A DNA stretch of 14,331 nucleotides from Cloacimonetes bacterium UBA3541 (GCA_002376725.1 DFOM01000058.1:1-14331); one strand, 5' to 3'. Positions 7,825 to 14,331 are shown, counted from the first letter of the stretch. The notes: generated by a model not told the origin, from the sequence alone. Program-made: numbers and translations.

Positions 7825-8859
7825 TTGACCAAAAAAGAAATTATCTCTCTCATTCTATTAATCGTGGTAGTTGGTTACGGAGCCTGGAACTGGATTAATC
7901 GTTCTTATTCTGAAACTATAAGAGACCTGGATTTACTGGATACAGTTGTTACTATTTCTGCTACTTCTAAAAGTAAAGATATTGGCACTCAGATAGATTC
8001 AGTCTTTGCCTATATTCGTACTTTTGAAGATATTTTTGACGATTATAATCCTCAAAGCTGGGTATATAAGGTCAATAACTCTCAGGGTAAACGCTATCCT
8101 ATGAATCCTGATGCCTATGAACTTCTCTGTGTGGCAGATAGTCTTTATCAGTTGACTGATGGGGCTTTTGATATAACCATCAAGCCTCTATACGACCTCT
8201 GGGGATTCAGTAAAATAAATGAATATGGAGCTGATACATTAAATTTAGCACCTCCCGATTCAATGTTAATTAAAGAAACCTTAAAGAATATAGGTTTTAA
8301 TCGCATTCGCTATAATAAACAATATATAAAAATACCGCAGGGTATGCAGATTACTTTTGGCGCTTTAGCTAAAGGTTATGCTCTGGAAAAAGCTCGCGAG
8401 TATATGGAAAATCATAAATTTATCAGCGGAATTATTGACTGCACCAGTGGTATGACATTTTTTGGTCATAAACATTATCAGATAGTGAGCATAAAACATC
8501 CCAGAGCTAATGCAGGAATGCAAACCATTGGCAATTTCAAGATAAAGAATGGCTCTTTAAGCACTTCAGGTGATTATCAACTTTATTTTGAGCATAACGG
8601 GAAAAGATATCATCATATATTGAATCCTTTTACCGGTTACCCAATGGAAAATATTTATTCAGTGACTGTTATTTATCCTTCTGCTACATTAGCTGATGGA
8701 CTTTCCACTGCTATGTTTTTATTACCTCCTAATCAAGCTATAGAGGCATTAAAACATTATCCCGGTAGTAATGCCGTCATTTTCTATCAAGAAAATGGTC
8801 AGATTGTGTCCCTTAAAACCTTAGGAATGAAAGAATTGGATTGGCATGACGAACAATGA
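7825..8859 (+). CDS. apbE: ApbE-family FAD:protein FMN transferase, membrane-anchored
   Basis: ApbE enzymes attach FMN from FAD covalently to Ser/Thr of extracytoplasmic targets such as Rnf/Nqr subunits. From the TTG start the protein is 344 residues. One N-terminal hydrophobic helix (about 5-20) has no lipobox cysteine, so it looks membrane-anchored rather than a lipoprotein. Family blocks visible: DGAFDITIKPLYDLWGF (112-128), GALAKGYALEKA (179-190), STSGDYQLYF (246-255), HHILNPFTGYP (263-273), and ATLADGLSTAMFLL (287-300) with the Mg-site Asp291 and Thr295. The segment that usually reads roughly VNxGGD/N is replaced by IIDCTSGMTFFG (about 203-214), without the paired glycines. I see no ApbE target motif such as SGAT in the window, so the substrate is encoded elsewhere. 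The start could instead be GTG at 7810 (349 residues). The stop overlaps folE2 in ATGA. Confidence 0.9.
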   Translation: MTKKEIISLILLIVVVGYGAWNWINRSYSETIRDLDLLDTVVTISATSKSKDIGTQIDSVFAYIRTFEDIFDDYNPQSWVYKVNNSQGKRYPMNPDAYELLCVADSLYQLTDGAFDITIKPLYDLWGFSKINEYGADTLNLAPPDSMLIKETLKNIGFNRIRYNKQYIKIPQGMQITFGALAKGYALEKAREYMENHKFISGIIDCTSGMTFFGHKHYQIVSIKHPRANAGMQTIGNFKIKNGSLSTSGDYQLYFEHNGKRYHHILNPFTGYPMENIYSVTVIYPSATLADGLSTAMFLLPPNQAIEALKHYPGSNAVIFYQENGQIVSLKTLGMKELDWHDEQ

Positions 8860-9632
8860 GTATACCAGATATACAATCACAGGATGACTTTCGTCATATA
8901 GCAATTGAAAAAGTTGGAGTCAAGGGATTAAGTTATCCTATTGTGGTAGATGACAGAGAAAATGGAACTCAGGATACCGTAGGAAACATCAATTTATATG
9001 TGGACCTCCATCCCAGTAAAAGAGGCATACATATGTCCCGTTTTATTGAAGTTCTAAATCGTTATCATCACGATAGTATCACTGGCAATTTGGAATCTTT
9101 GCTTCAGGACCTGAAATCTATAATGAAAGCAGAAGCTGCCTATATTGATATTTCTTTCCCCTATTTTATAAAGAAAATGGCTCCTGTCTCCAAAATACCT
9201 TCCTTAATGGATTATCAATGTTTCTTCAATGCTTCCTTTAATAATTATTTTCAATTATGGATTGGAACAACTGTACCGGTTACTACTCTTTGTCCTTGTT
9301 CTAGAGCTATATCTATTAACGGTGCACATAATCAAAGAGCTCAGGTTACTATAAAGGTTAGATATACAGATTTTGTTTGGCTGGAAGAACTCATCCAAAT
9401 TGCTGAAGAATCAGCAAGTTCGCCTGTTTATCCTCTTTTAAAACGGAGAGATGAAAAATTTGTGACTGAAAACGCTTATTCTAATCCGAAGTTTGTTGAA
9501 GACATTGTGCGAGAAGTGACTCAAAAACTGGAGAAAGATTCTCGTATTGTGGAATTCATTATTGAAGTGGAAAGTATGGAGTCCATCCATAATCATAATG
9601 CTTATGCTATGACTCATAGAGTTAAACAATAA
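8856..9632 (+). CDS. folE2: GTP cyclohydrolase FolE2 (type IB)
   Basis: Converts GTP to 7,8-dihydroneopterin triphosphate, the first step of folate (and in many bacteria queuosine) synthesis. FolE2 is the alternative to zinc-dependent FolE and can use other metals. The 258-residue length is typical. Likely metal and catalytic residues line up, one number off, with my recollection of the Neisseria enzyme: C148 in TTLCPCSRAIS, H158 in GAHNQRA, E200 in RRDEKFVTENAYSNP and H245 in ESMESIHNHNA. The NTQD-like block near residues 37-52 (GTQDTVGNINLYVDL) is also characteristic. The ATG overlaps the apbE stop by four bases and has no clear Shine-Dalgarno sequence, so it is probably translated by re-initiation after apbE. 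No queuosine or other folate genes lie beside it. Confidence 0.95.
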   Translation: MSIPDIQSQDDFRHIAIEKVGVKGLSYPIVVDDRENGTQDTVGNINLYVDLHPSKRGIHMSRFIEVLNRYHHDSITGNLESLLQDLKSIMKAEAAYIDISFPYFIKKMAPVSKIPSLMDYQCFFNASFNNYFQLWIGTTVPVTTLCPCSRAISINGAHNQRAQVTIKVRYTDFVWLEELIQIAEESASSPVYPLLKRRDEKFVTENAYSNPKFVEDIVREVTQKLEKDSRIVEFIIEVESMESIHNHNAYAMTHRVKQ

Positions 9633-9649
9633 AGTTCTGGATTAAACAC

Positions 9650-12250
9650 TTGTCCGAATCACTTATCAAACCTGCCATTTCTGGTTTTTTGTCTAACGGT
9701 TTAAAATACATTTTCCAATCGGGGAATTCTGAGCCTGTCATCTGTTTACAGCTATACATCAAAATAGGTAGTGCCTGGGAAAAGGAAGATGAAGCTGGCT
9801 TTGCTCATTTTATGGAACATCTAACCTTCAAATCAACCGACAGATTTCCTTCCAATCAGATAGCTGCTTATATCTATAAGTTTGGCGGTTCTATCAATGC
9901 TTACACGGATTTTGATTGTACCTGTTATTATATTTCTCTTCCTTCAGAATTTGTGAAGGAAGGTTTACAAGTTTTAGCTGAATTGGCGATGCATTCAACT
10001 TTTATAGAAGAAGATGTGGAACTAGAAAAGGATATCATCCTGGAGGAAATGGTTCAAAATACCTTAGATCCCGAAACAAATTTTTTACAACTCGTCCAAT
10101 ATAATGCTTTCACTAATCATCCTTTAAAAAGACCAGTTTTAGGTACTAAAGAATCTATAAACGCAGCAACCTATAAAAGATTAAAAGAATTTTATCTTAA
10201 ATACTATCAACCGCATAACTCTTTTCTGGTTATTGCCGGACAGGCTGATTATGACCAATTGATAAGCATCATTGAAGAATTCTTTGGTGATTGGGATTCT
10301 CACTCAAAAATTATATTTCCCGATTCCAAACAATTTTTAGAACCAAACTTACCACCTCTTCCCTATCGCTGGCAAGCCAGTAAACAGCTGTTTATAGCCT
10401 TTGTCCTTCCTGAATTAAGCGATAAGCATCCTTTAAGTAATGCTATGTTAATAGCTATCCGTTACTTAGCTATTGGACGTTCTTCTCAGTTATATAAAAG
10501 ACTGGTGGAAGAAGAAAAAATCGCCTCCTCGGTTAAAGTTTCTTCTATTTCTGGAATTATGACAGGTGTTTCAGCAATAGTGGTTTATCCTTTAAGTGAG
10601 AAATCTATCCCCAAAATATTGAATATTTTCCAAACAGAATATGAAGCTATCTTAAAAGGAGAACTGGATTCAAATGAAATAAATCTCATTAAGAATGATA
10701 TTATTAATACCTGGCGTTATGGTTTTGAGTGTATGGAAGATCTCGCAGAAATGATTGGCGACGAAGAGTTTATAGATGGGTATGAAAAACTCTATACTTA
10801 TGGTAAGAATATAGAAGCGCTAAATATGAATGATGTTAGAAAAGCTATAACTGAATACTGGCAACCTTCTTATCTACAAATTATTCAACAAACACCAAAT
10901 CCAACTTCAATATCTAGCTCAAAGAACATATATCCTAGAAAAACAATGAATTCTTCCCCTATTCCTGAATTAAAACTTGCTGATTCTTTACCGAATCCCA
11001 TACCTTATCAAAAAATTAGACCTGATTTTTATTCTGCCAGATTAGATAATGGAATTTCTCTGCTTTATCGCTACCTACCAAATCGTCCTATCAGTGGTTT
11101 TGCTTTAGCAACAGATATTAGTCAATTAAATGAAGATAAAAATCAGCGTGGTTTGAATTATCTTTGTTCTTCTGCTTTGCTACATTCTTCCCAAAATTAT
11201 AGCGCAGATGAGATACTATCCCTATATAGACTTTATGGGGTAAGTTTAAAAGTGGAGTATTCTCTGGATACTACTATATTTTGTGGTAAATGTTTTCATA
11301 AAGAACTGATCCCTGCTTTAACTTTATTGGAAGAGCTAATTTTTCATCCTGCATTTGAGGAAAGATATATTAATATTTTAAAAGCTGCTACCATTGATAT
11401 GTTAAGAAGAGACAAACTTGTGCCTTACAGTGAAGCTTTTTATTGCTGGTTTAATGCCCTGTTTGGAGCAAACAGTCCTTATGGTCGTTATTCAGGAAAT
11501 ATATCAGACATAAAAAGACACAATTTAGAGGCAGTAACAAATTGGTATAAAACAAATTATCTACCGAACCATTTTAGCCTTGCAGTGGTAGGTTCTTTAG
11601 AGCCGGATAAATTCTATAGTATAACACCTCAAATCTTTAATGAACCTATACCTTCTGAAAATAAAGTAGTTAAAATTCCCGAACCCCCTAAACCAATTAA
11701 ACGATATAAGACAATTTCTCATAAAGGCTCTCCTCAAGCTATTATTCATCTGGGTGGTTTTGCACCTGCTGCTAAAAATAGAATTGAAAATACCGCGTTC
11801 TATTTATTGGCTCAAATAATTGGTGGAGATATGGATTCTCGCCTATTCAATATTGTCAGAGAACAAAAAGGTTATGCTTATCAAATCGGATTTGAATACA
11901 ATAGTTCTCATAATTTAGGTTACTGGTTTACTTATGCATATTGTGAAGCAGAAGTATATAATTCCTGCCTGAAACTTATTCTTCATATCTTGGAAGATGT
12001 AAAAGCTAACGGAGTGACTGAAATTGAACTTTTGAAAGCTCAAAATTATCTATGCGGTATGAATCGTTTTGAAGCGGAAAATGCTTCTGCTCAAGCTATG
12101 TCTATTTCATCACTCAACGCTTTAGGATATGAACCAGAATACTATTTTCAGCGAGAAGCAAGAATTCGTAGCATAGATTTAAAAACTATCTCTAATCTGG
12201 CACAAAACTGGTTACAAAAAGATAATACCTTGATTTATATTTACTTATGA
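9650..12250 (+). CDS. M16-family zinc metallopeptidase, full two-half form
   Basis: An 866-residue inverzincin peptidase of the pitrilysin/insulinase superfamily, which degrades peptides inside a clam-shell of two similar halves. The first half is catalytic: H53-F-M-E56-H57 is the inverted HxxEH motif, and E133 in the ILEEM helix is the expected third zinc ligand about 76 residues later. The second half (from about 455) has the same fold signs but lacks HxxEH; in register it reads around NYLCSSALLH. Near its end is the substrate-binding block SRLFNIVREQKGYAYQ (R731, R737, Y742, Y744). No signal peptide is visible, so a cytoplasmic location is likely. The start is TTG with only a weak TGGA before it. 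The first in-frame ATG is at residue 55, inside the zinc motif, so TTG is needed for an active enzyme. The stop overlaps the next gene in ATGA. I cannot assign a named subfamily or substrate. Confidence 0.94.
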   Translation: MSESLIKPAISGFLSNGLKYIFQSGNSEPVICLQLYIKIGSAWEKEDEAGFAHFMEHLTFKSTDRFPSNQIAAYIYKFGGSINAYTDFDCTCYYISLPSEFVKEGLQVLAELAMHSTFIEEDVELEKDIILEEMVQNTLDPETNFLQLVQYNAFTNHPLKRPVLGTKESINAATYKRLKEFYLKYYQPHNSFLVIAGQADYDQLISIIEEFFGDWDSHSKIIFPDSKQFLEPNLPPLPYRWQASKQLFIAFVLPELSDKHPLSNAMLIAIRYLAIGRSSQLYKRLVEEEKIASSVKVSSISGIMTGVSAIVVYPLSEKSIPKILNIFQTEYEAILKGELDSNEINLIKNDIINTWRYGFECMEDLAEMIGDEEFIDGYEKLYTYGKNIEALNMNDVRKAITEYWQPSYLQIIQQTPNPTSISSSKNIYPRKTMNSSPIPELKLADSLPNPIPYQKIRPDFYSARLDNGISLLYRYLPNRPISGFALATDISQLNEDKNQRGLNYLCSSALLHSSQNYSADEILSLYRLYGVSLKVEYSLDTTIFCGKCFHKELIPALTLLEELIFHPAFEERYINILKAATIDMLRRDKLVPYSEAFYCWFNALFGANSPYGRYSGNISDIKRHNLEAVTNWYKTNYLPNHFSLAVVGSLEPDKFYSITPQIFNEPIPSENKVVKIPEPPKPIKRYKTISHKGSPQAIIHLGGFAPAAKNRIENTAFYLLAQIIGGDMDSRLFNIVREQKGYAYQIGFEYNSSHNLGYWFTYAYCEAEVYNSCLKLILHILEDVKANGVTEIELLKAQNYLCGMNRFEAENASAQAMSISSLNALGYEPEYYFQREARIRSIDLKTISNLAQNWLQKDNTLIYIYL

Positions 12251-13026
12251 TTACAATAGGAATAGATATCGGCTCTCGGAATACAAAACTAGTATTGTAT
12301 AACCCTTCTAATAGATCCATACTTTTTTCTGCCTGGGTTGCAACCGAGGTCAATCCATTGCAATCCGTACAATATTTATTAAATCAAGCTAAAGATGTTT
12401 ATGGTCTTGAATTGCCAAAAGCTATAGCATGCACTGGTTATGGTCGTAAACTCTGGAAAGAAAGTAGTAAAATATTTTCTGAAATAACCTGTCATACAGC
12501 TGGAGTTAGATATTATATACCTGAAGTTCAAACTATCATAGATGTGGGTGGACAGGATGCTAAAATAATCTCTTTGACGCCAGAAGGAAAAATCAAAGAT
12601 TTTGTTATGAACGATAAATGCGCTGCAGGAACCGGACGATTTCTGGAAATGATTGCCAATAGACTGGAAGTTTCTCTGGATGAACTTTCCGAACTTGCTC
12701 AGCAATCAAAAAATCCTCTTACTATTTCATCTACTTGTATCGTTTTTGCTGAATCTGAAATCATCGGTATGATTGCTCAAAATACAGCTCCTGCTGATAT
12801 TGCATATGCCGCGCATATTTCTATAGCAAAACGCATTATAACCCAATTAAGTGCATTAGATTTCGCACCACCAATCGTTTTTACCGGAGGAGTAGCCCAG
12901 AATAGAGACCTGGTGCAATGTCTTGGTGGACTTTTAAATACACCTATTATTACTCCACCCAATCCTGAAATTACCGGTGCACTTGGTGCTGCTATACTTC
13001 TATCTCAAATGGAAGAATTTTCATAA
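12247..13026 (+). CDS. Acyl-CoA dehydratase activase (HgdC/BadF/BcrA-type ATPase)
   Basis: These homodimeric ATPases carry one [4Fe-4S] cluster between subunits and push an electron, at the cost of ATP, into 2-hydroxyacyl-CoA dehydratases or benzoyl-CoA-reductase-type enzymes. The 259-residue length fits HgdC. The actin-like ATPase blocks are GIDIGSRNTK (5-14), DVGGQDAK (99-106), FTGGVAQN (212-219) and GALGAA near the end. The cluster ligands are C125 in NDKCAAGTGRFLE and C164 in SSTCIVFAESEI, close to C127 and C166 of the Acidaminococcus enzyme as I recall it. The ATG overlaps the M16 peptidase stop by four bases with no Shine-Dalgarno sequence, pointing to coupled translation. No dehydratase alpha/beta subunits (HgdA/HgdB type) are in the window, so the client enzyme is unknown. 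Glutamate fermentation via 2-hydroxyglutaryl-CoA is one possibility, as is another hydroxyacyl-CoA. Confidence 0.93.
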   Translation: MITIGIDIGSRNTKLVLYNPSNRSILFSAWVATEVNPLQSVQYLLNQAKDVYGLELPKAIACTGYGRKLWKESSKIFSEITCHTAGVRYYIPEVQTIIDVGGQDAKIISLTPEGKIKDFVMNDKCAAGTGRFLEMIANRLEVSLDELSELAQQSKNPLTISSTCIVFAESEIIGMIAQNTAPADIAYAAHISIAKRIITQLSALDFAPPIVFTGGVAQNRDLVQCLGGLLNTPIITPPNPEITGALGAAILLSQMEEFS

Positions 13027-13156
13027 CTGCCCTGATAATAATAAGATATATAGAATATTGCCTCATAATATGCAGTATAAGCTGTCTTTATGAACAAAAC
13101 TACAATTTCTAACATTAAATGTTTTTGAATAGTTCAATAAACTTAATTCCTGACAA
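13027..13156. other. Convergent intergenic gap after the long gene run
   Basis: This 130-base AT-rich gap lies between the activase stop and the stop of the minus-strand gene. I see no strong GC-rich terminator. The best candidates are A/T-only: AACAT-TAA-ATGTT followed by TTT at 13111-13126, and TTGAA-TAG-TTCAA at 13125-13137. Either could be a weak bidirectional stop, but such small hairpins are expected by chance in DNA this rich in A and T. Confidence 0.4.
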
Positions 13157-13606
13157 TTAAAAAGATGCAGTTAAAACTTCATAATTGGGAATTGGTGTTA
13201 AATATCCATTATCCACACAATTTATAATCGTATGGATGGCAGTTCCAAGGATAAGAAACTCTTCTAAAGATATATTTTTAAGATTTATATTCTCATTCTT
13301 AGCCCACTCATAAATTATTTTAACCCATAAAGAATAAGCACCAGGTTGACAACTATTATTTGCTGAATTATATATCTTATACCAGCGAGAATAAATCTTT
13401 AACTGATTCTTGAAATCCTCTGACCCAGCTTTCCACAACTTAGCGATGTTTTTACTTATCATACCAAAAGTTGTATTTTGTTCCGTAAGCTTTGGATATA
13501 TATATTTCCTCGCAAGACAAATTTTACCAGACCTATAGCTGCCAAAGACCAGATTGTCCAGTGTTCCGCTATATGTCTGTATTTTATATTTAAATTTTAC
13601 TCTCAT
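13157..13606 (-). CDS. Hypothetical basic protein, 149 residues, unrecognised
   Basis: I do not recognise this protein with confidence. It is a real gene by its signals: an ATG (complement of 13604-13606) with a strong GGAGGG seven bases upstream, and an unbroken 149-codon frame in very AT-rich DNA. It has no signal peptide or membrane helix. The N-terminal 45 residues are rich in basic and aromatic residues and read like short beta strands (VKFKYKIQTYSGTLDNLVFG, then SGKICLARKYIYPKLTEQN). The middle and C-terminal parts look helical (ISKNIAKLWKAGSEDFKNQL, SLWVKIIYEWAKNENINL, LEEFLILGTAIHTIINCV). The opening pattern, a strand-forming Y-S-G block followed by a G-K, R-K, P-K-T-x-x-N segment, loosely recalls small proteins of the DUF6266 kind; I hold this only weakly. 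It stands alone, opposite in strand to the operon before it and without a partner gene. Confidence 0.8.
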   Translation of the reverse strand: MRVKFKYKIQTYSGTLDNLVFGSYRSGKICLARKYIYPKLTEQNTTFGMISKNIAKLWKAGSEDFKNQLKIYSRWYKIYNSANNSCQPGAYSLWVKIIYEWAKNENINLKNISLEEFLILGTAIHTIINCVDNGYLTPIPNYEVLTASF

Positions 13607-13613
13607 TTACTTG

Positions 13614-13619
13614 CCCTCC
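13614..13619 (-). promoter_or_regulatory. Strong ribosome binding site of the minus-strand hypothetical gene
   Basis: On the minus strand this reads GGAGGG, seven bases before the ATG at 13606-13604. It is the strongest Shine-Dalgarno match in the window and is the main evidence that this otherwise unrecognised reading frame is translated. Confidence 0.8.
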
Positions 13620-13662
13620 ATTTATAAAAAGAAAAATAGAAGAATTACACTTTCTTTTAAAA

Positions 13663-13668
13663 ATTATA
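13663..13668 (-). promoter_or_regulatory. Possible -10 element for the minus-strand hypothetical gene
   Basis: The minus strand reads TATAAT here, 56 bases before the start codon. A -35 partner is poor: TGTCAT at a 19-base spacing is the nearest thing. In DNA this AT-rich a perfect TATAAT can occur by chance, so this is only a candidate. Confidence 0.25.
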
Positions 13669-13988
13669 ACTCTCCATATATATAAGGATGACATTATTAA
13701 GTATTGCTTACAAAATAAATATAACAAACACCAGACGAGTATTCAAACTATCCTGAAAGTGCATAATTATTATGAATTAACCCTGATCTCTGTCAAAATT
13801 GACTGTCCTATACGATAAAATTGCTGACTATCTTCTTATGATTTCAAGTCAAAACCATATTTTCTCCTATTTCCCCTACTTATTCAAGAGTATAATCATA
13901 GTCGGTATACTTATATCTGATAAAAATGAGCAACAAAGACATTTATTAAATATCAAATATTTTGCAAATATTTATTTCCTGCCTCTAA

Positions 13989-14039
13989 CTTGCCTCTTCC
14001 CTATCTCTTAGCATAAGTTGCTAACAGGAAAGAGACAAG
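13989..14039. repeat. Intergenic imperfect inverted repeat (51-nt hairpin)
   Basis: The outer arms at 13989-14002 and 14026-14039 pair at 12 of 14 positions (the CTTGCCTCTTCCCT arm against AGGAAAGAGACAAG). Inside them, TTAGCA (14008-14013) pairs perfectly with TGCTAA (14019-14024) around a five-base loop. A five-base bulge (14003-14007) on one side and a single base (14025) on the other separate the two stems. No T-run follows on either strand, so it is not a standard terminator. It could be a structured RNA, a 3'-end stabiliser or a small dispersed repeat; the sequence alone does not say which. Confidence 0.6.
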
Positions 14040-14151
14040 ATAAACCCTAGTAACGAACATATACTGCAAATACACATCATAGTTGTCTTAGATAATAAGG
14101 GAATTCTCATTAATATTCATTATAGAAATACAAAACCTTCAAGATTGAACA

Positions 14152-14175
14152 AAACCCCGGAAAATACCGGGGCTT
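14152..14175 (-). terminator. Intrinsic terminator of the right-edge minus-strand gene
   Basis: Read on the minus strand, AAGCCCCGG and CCGGGGTTT form a nine-pair stem (one G-U) around a six-base TATTTT loop, with a short T-run at and just after the 3' arm. It begins about 30 bases after the stop codon of the FlgD/T9SS-like gene. The GC-rich core stands out sharply from the surrounding AT-rich DNA. On the plus strand the stem is followed by TTGTGTT, so it may also work weakly in that direction. Confidence 0.85.
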
Positions 14176-14205
14176 GTGTTATTTGCTAATACTTAAATGA
14201 AAATA

Positions 14206-14331
14206 TTACTTTAAAAGTAACATCTTTTTAGTCTCAACTATACCATTATTTGATATCTTACAGCAGTAAATTCCTGAAGAACAGATATGACCATTATTAT
14301 CCTTCCCATTCCAGACTACACTGTGCATACC
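14206..14331 (-). CDS. C-terminal end of a secreted protein with FlgD/T9SS-like sorting domain (5' end outside window)
   Basis: Only the last 41 codons and the TAA stop are inside the window. The peptide runs from SVVWNGKDNNG through SSGIY to TKKMLLLK at the end. This is the standard shape of the FlgD-Ig/Por-type C-terminal domain: a WNGKDNNG turn, an SSGIY strand, then a final basic strand with the K-x-x-L-L-L-K ending. Such domains direct type IX-like secretion and surface attachment in Bacteroidetes-related phyla and are abundant in Cloacimonadota. The segment carries three cysteines (C17 of the fragment, and C23-C24 after SSGIY) where aromatic or polar residues are more usual. The body of the protein, and so its function, lies beyond the right edge. 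A terminator follows. Confidence 0.82.
   Translation of the reverse strand, partial: GMHSVVWNGKDNNGHICSSGIYCCKISNNGIVETKKMLLLK

Larger units (their letters stand above)
13607..14205. other. Large non-coding region between two minus-strand genes
   Basis: About 600 bases with no believable gene. The longest open frame is a plus-strand stretch of 70 codons from a TTG at 13799; it has no ribosome binding site and a low-complexity, hydrophobic translation. Contents I can name: the leader and candidate promoter of the minus-strand hypothetical gene (13607-13700), a perfect 13-base palindrome (CATAATTATTATG, 13762-13774), the 51-base hairpin at 13989-14039, and the terminator at 14152-14175. No tRNA, repeat array or gene remnant is evident. 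Confidence 0.6.

Noticed and set aside
13111..13126. A/T-only hairpin with a short T-run as the terminator of the long operon
   Set aside because: A five-pair A/T-rich stem is too weak to call with confidence; it is mentioned only as a candidate in the gap description.
13762..13774. Perfect palindrome CATAATTATTATG as an operator
   Set aside because: It is nearly all A/T, has a single-base centre, and lies about 160 bases from the nearest start codon; chance is a sufficient explanation.
13799..14011. 70-codon plus-strand open frame from a TTG
   Set aside because: It has no ribosome binding site and a low-complexity hydrophobic translation with no recognisable family, and it runs across half of the 51-nt hairpin. 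It is best read as chance in AT-rich DNA.
13027..14331. CRISPR array, insertion sequence, tRNA or toxin-antitoxin pair in the non-operon end
   Set aside because: There are no regularly spaced repeats, no transposase or terminal inverted repeats, no tRNA T-arm motif, and no second small gene beside the hypothetical one.

Overview
The window looks like chromosomal DNA from a low-GC anaerobic bacterium of the Candidatus Cloacimonas type (phylum Cloacimonadota, formerly WWE1). This placement is an inference. It rests on AT-rich coding, a 3-keto-5-aminohexanoate cleavage enzyme (Kce) whose active-site residues match, number for number, my recollection of the enzyme crystallised from Ca. Cloacimonas acidaminovorans, a B12-dependent ribonucleotide reductase, a 2-hydroxyacyl-CoA dehydratase activator, and a FlgD/type IX-secretion-like C-terminal domain at the right edge.

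Bases 1-13026 form one tightly packed run of eleven plus-strand genes. Neighbours overlap by up to 11 bases or are separated by at most about 21 bases, and I see no internal terminator. In order they are: the C-terminal end of endoribonuclease YicC; a small two-helix membrane protein with a possible PH-like tail; RNase R; glutamate racemase MurI; Kce; the class II ribonucleotide reductase NrdJ; a zinc-ribbon polytopic membrane protein; an ApbE-type FMN transferase; GTP cyclohydrolase FolE2; a full-length M16 zinc peptidase; and an acyl-CoA dehydratase activase. The run mixes RNA turnover (yicC, rnr), wall precursor supply (murI), amino-acid fermentation (kce, activase), DNA precursor and cofactor supply (nrdJ, folE2) and extracytoplasmic flavinylation (apbE). 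Three genes use TTG starts. Four junctions are stop/start overlaps or near-overlaps typical of translational coupling.

Bases 13027-14331 are different. After 130 non-coding bases there is a convergent minus-strand gene for an unrecognised 149-residue basic protein with a strong ribosome binding site. Then come about 600 non-coding bases holding a 51-nt hairpin and, at the far end, a strong GC-rich intrinsic terminator on the minus strand. The window closes with the last 41 codons of a minus-strand gene for a secreted protein with a FlgD/T9SS-like C-terminal domain.

Most of the window is housekeeping. I found no CRISPR array, insertion sequence, tRNA, rRNA or recognisable defence system. The points most worth a second look are the unrecognised minus-strand protein, the intergenic hairpin, the ApbE homologue with a replaced Gly-Gly loop beside a zinc-ribbon membrane protein, and the fermentation genes kce and the activase standing apart from their usual partners.
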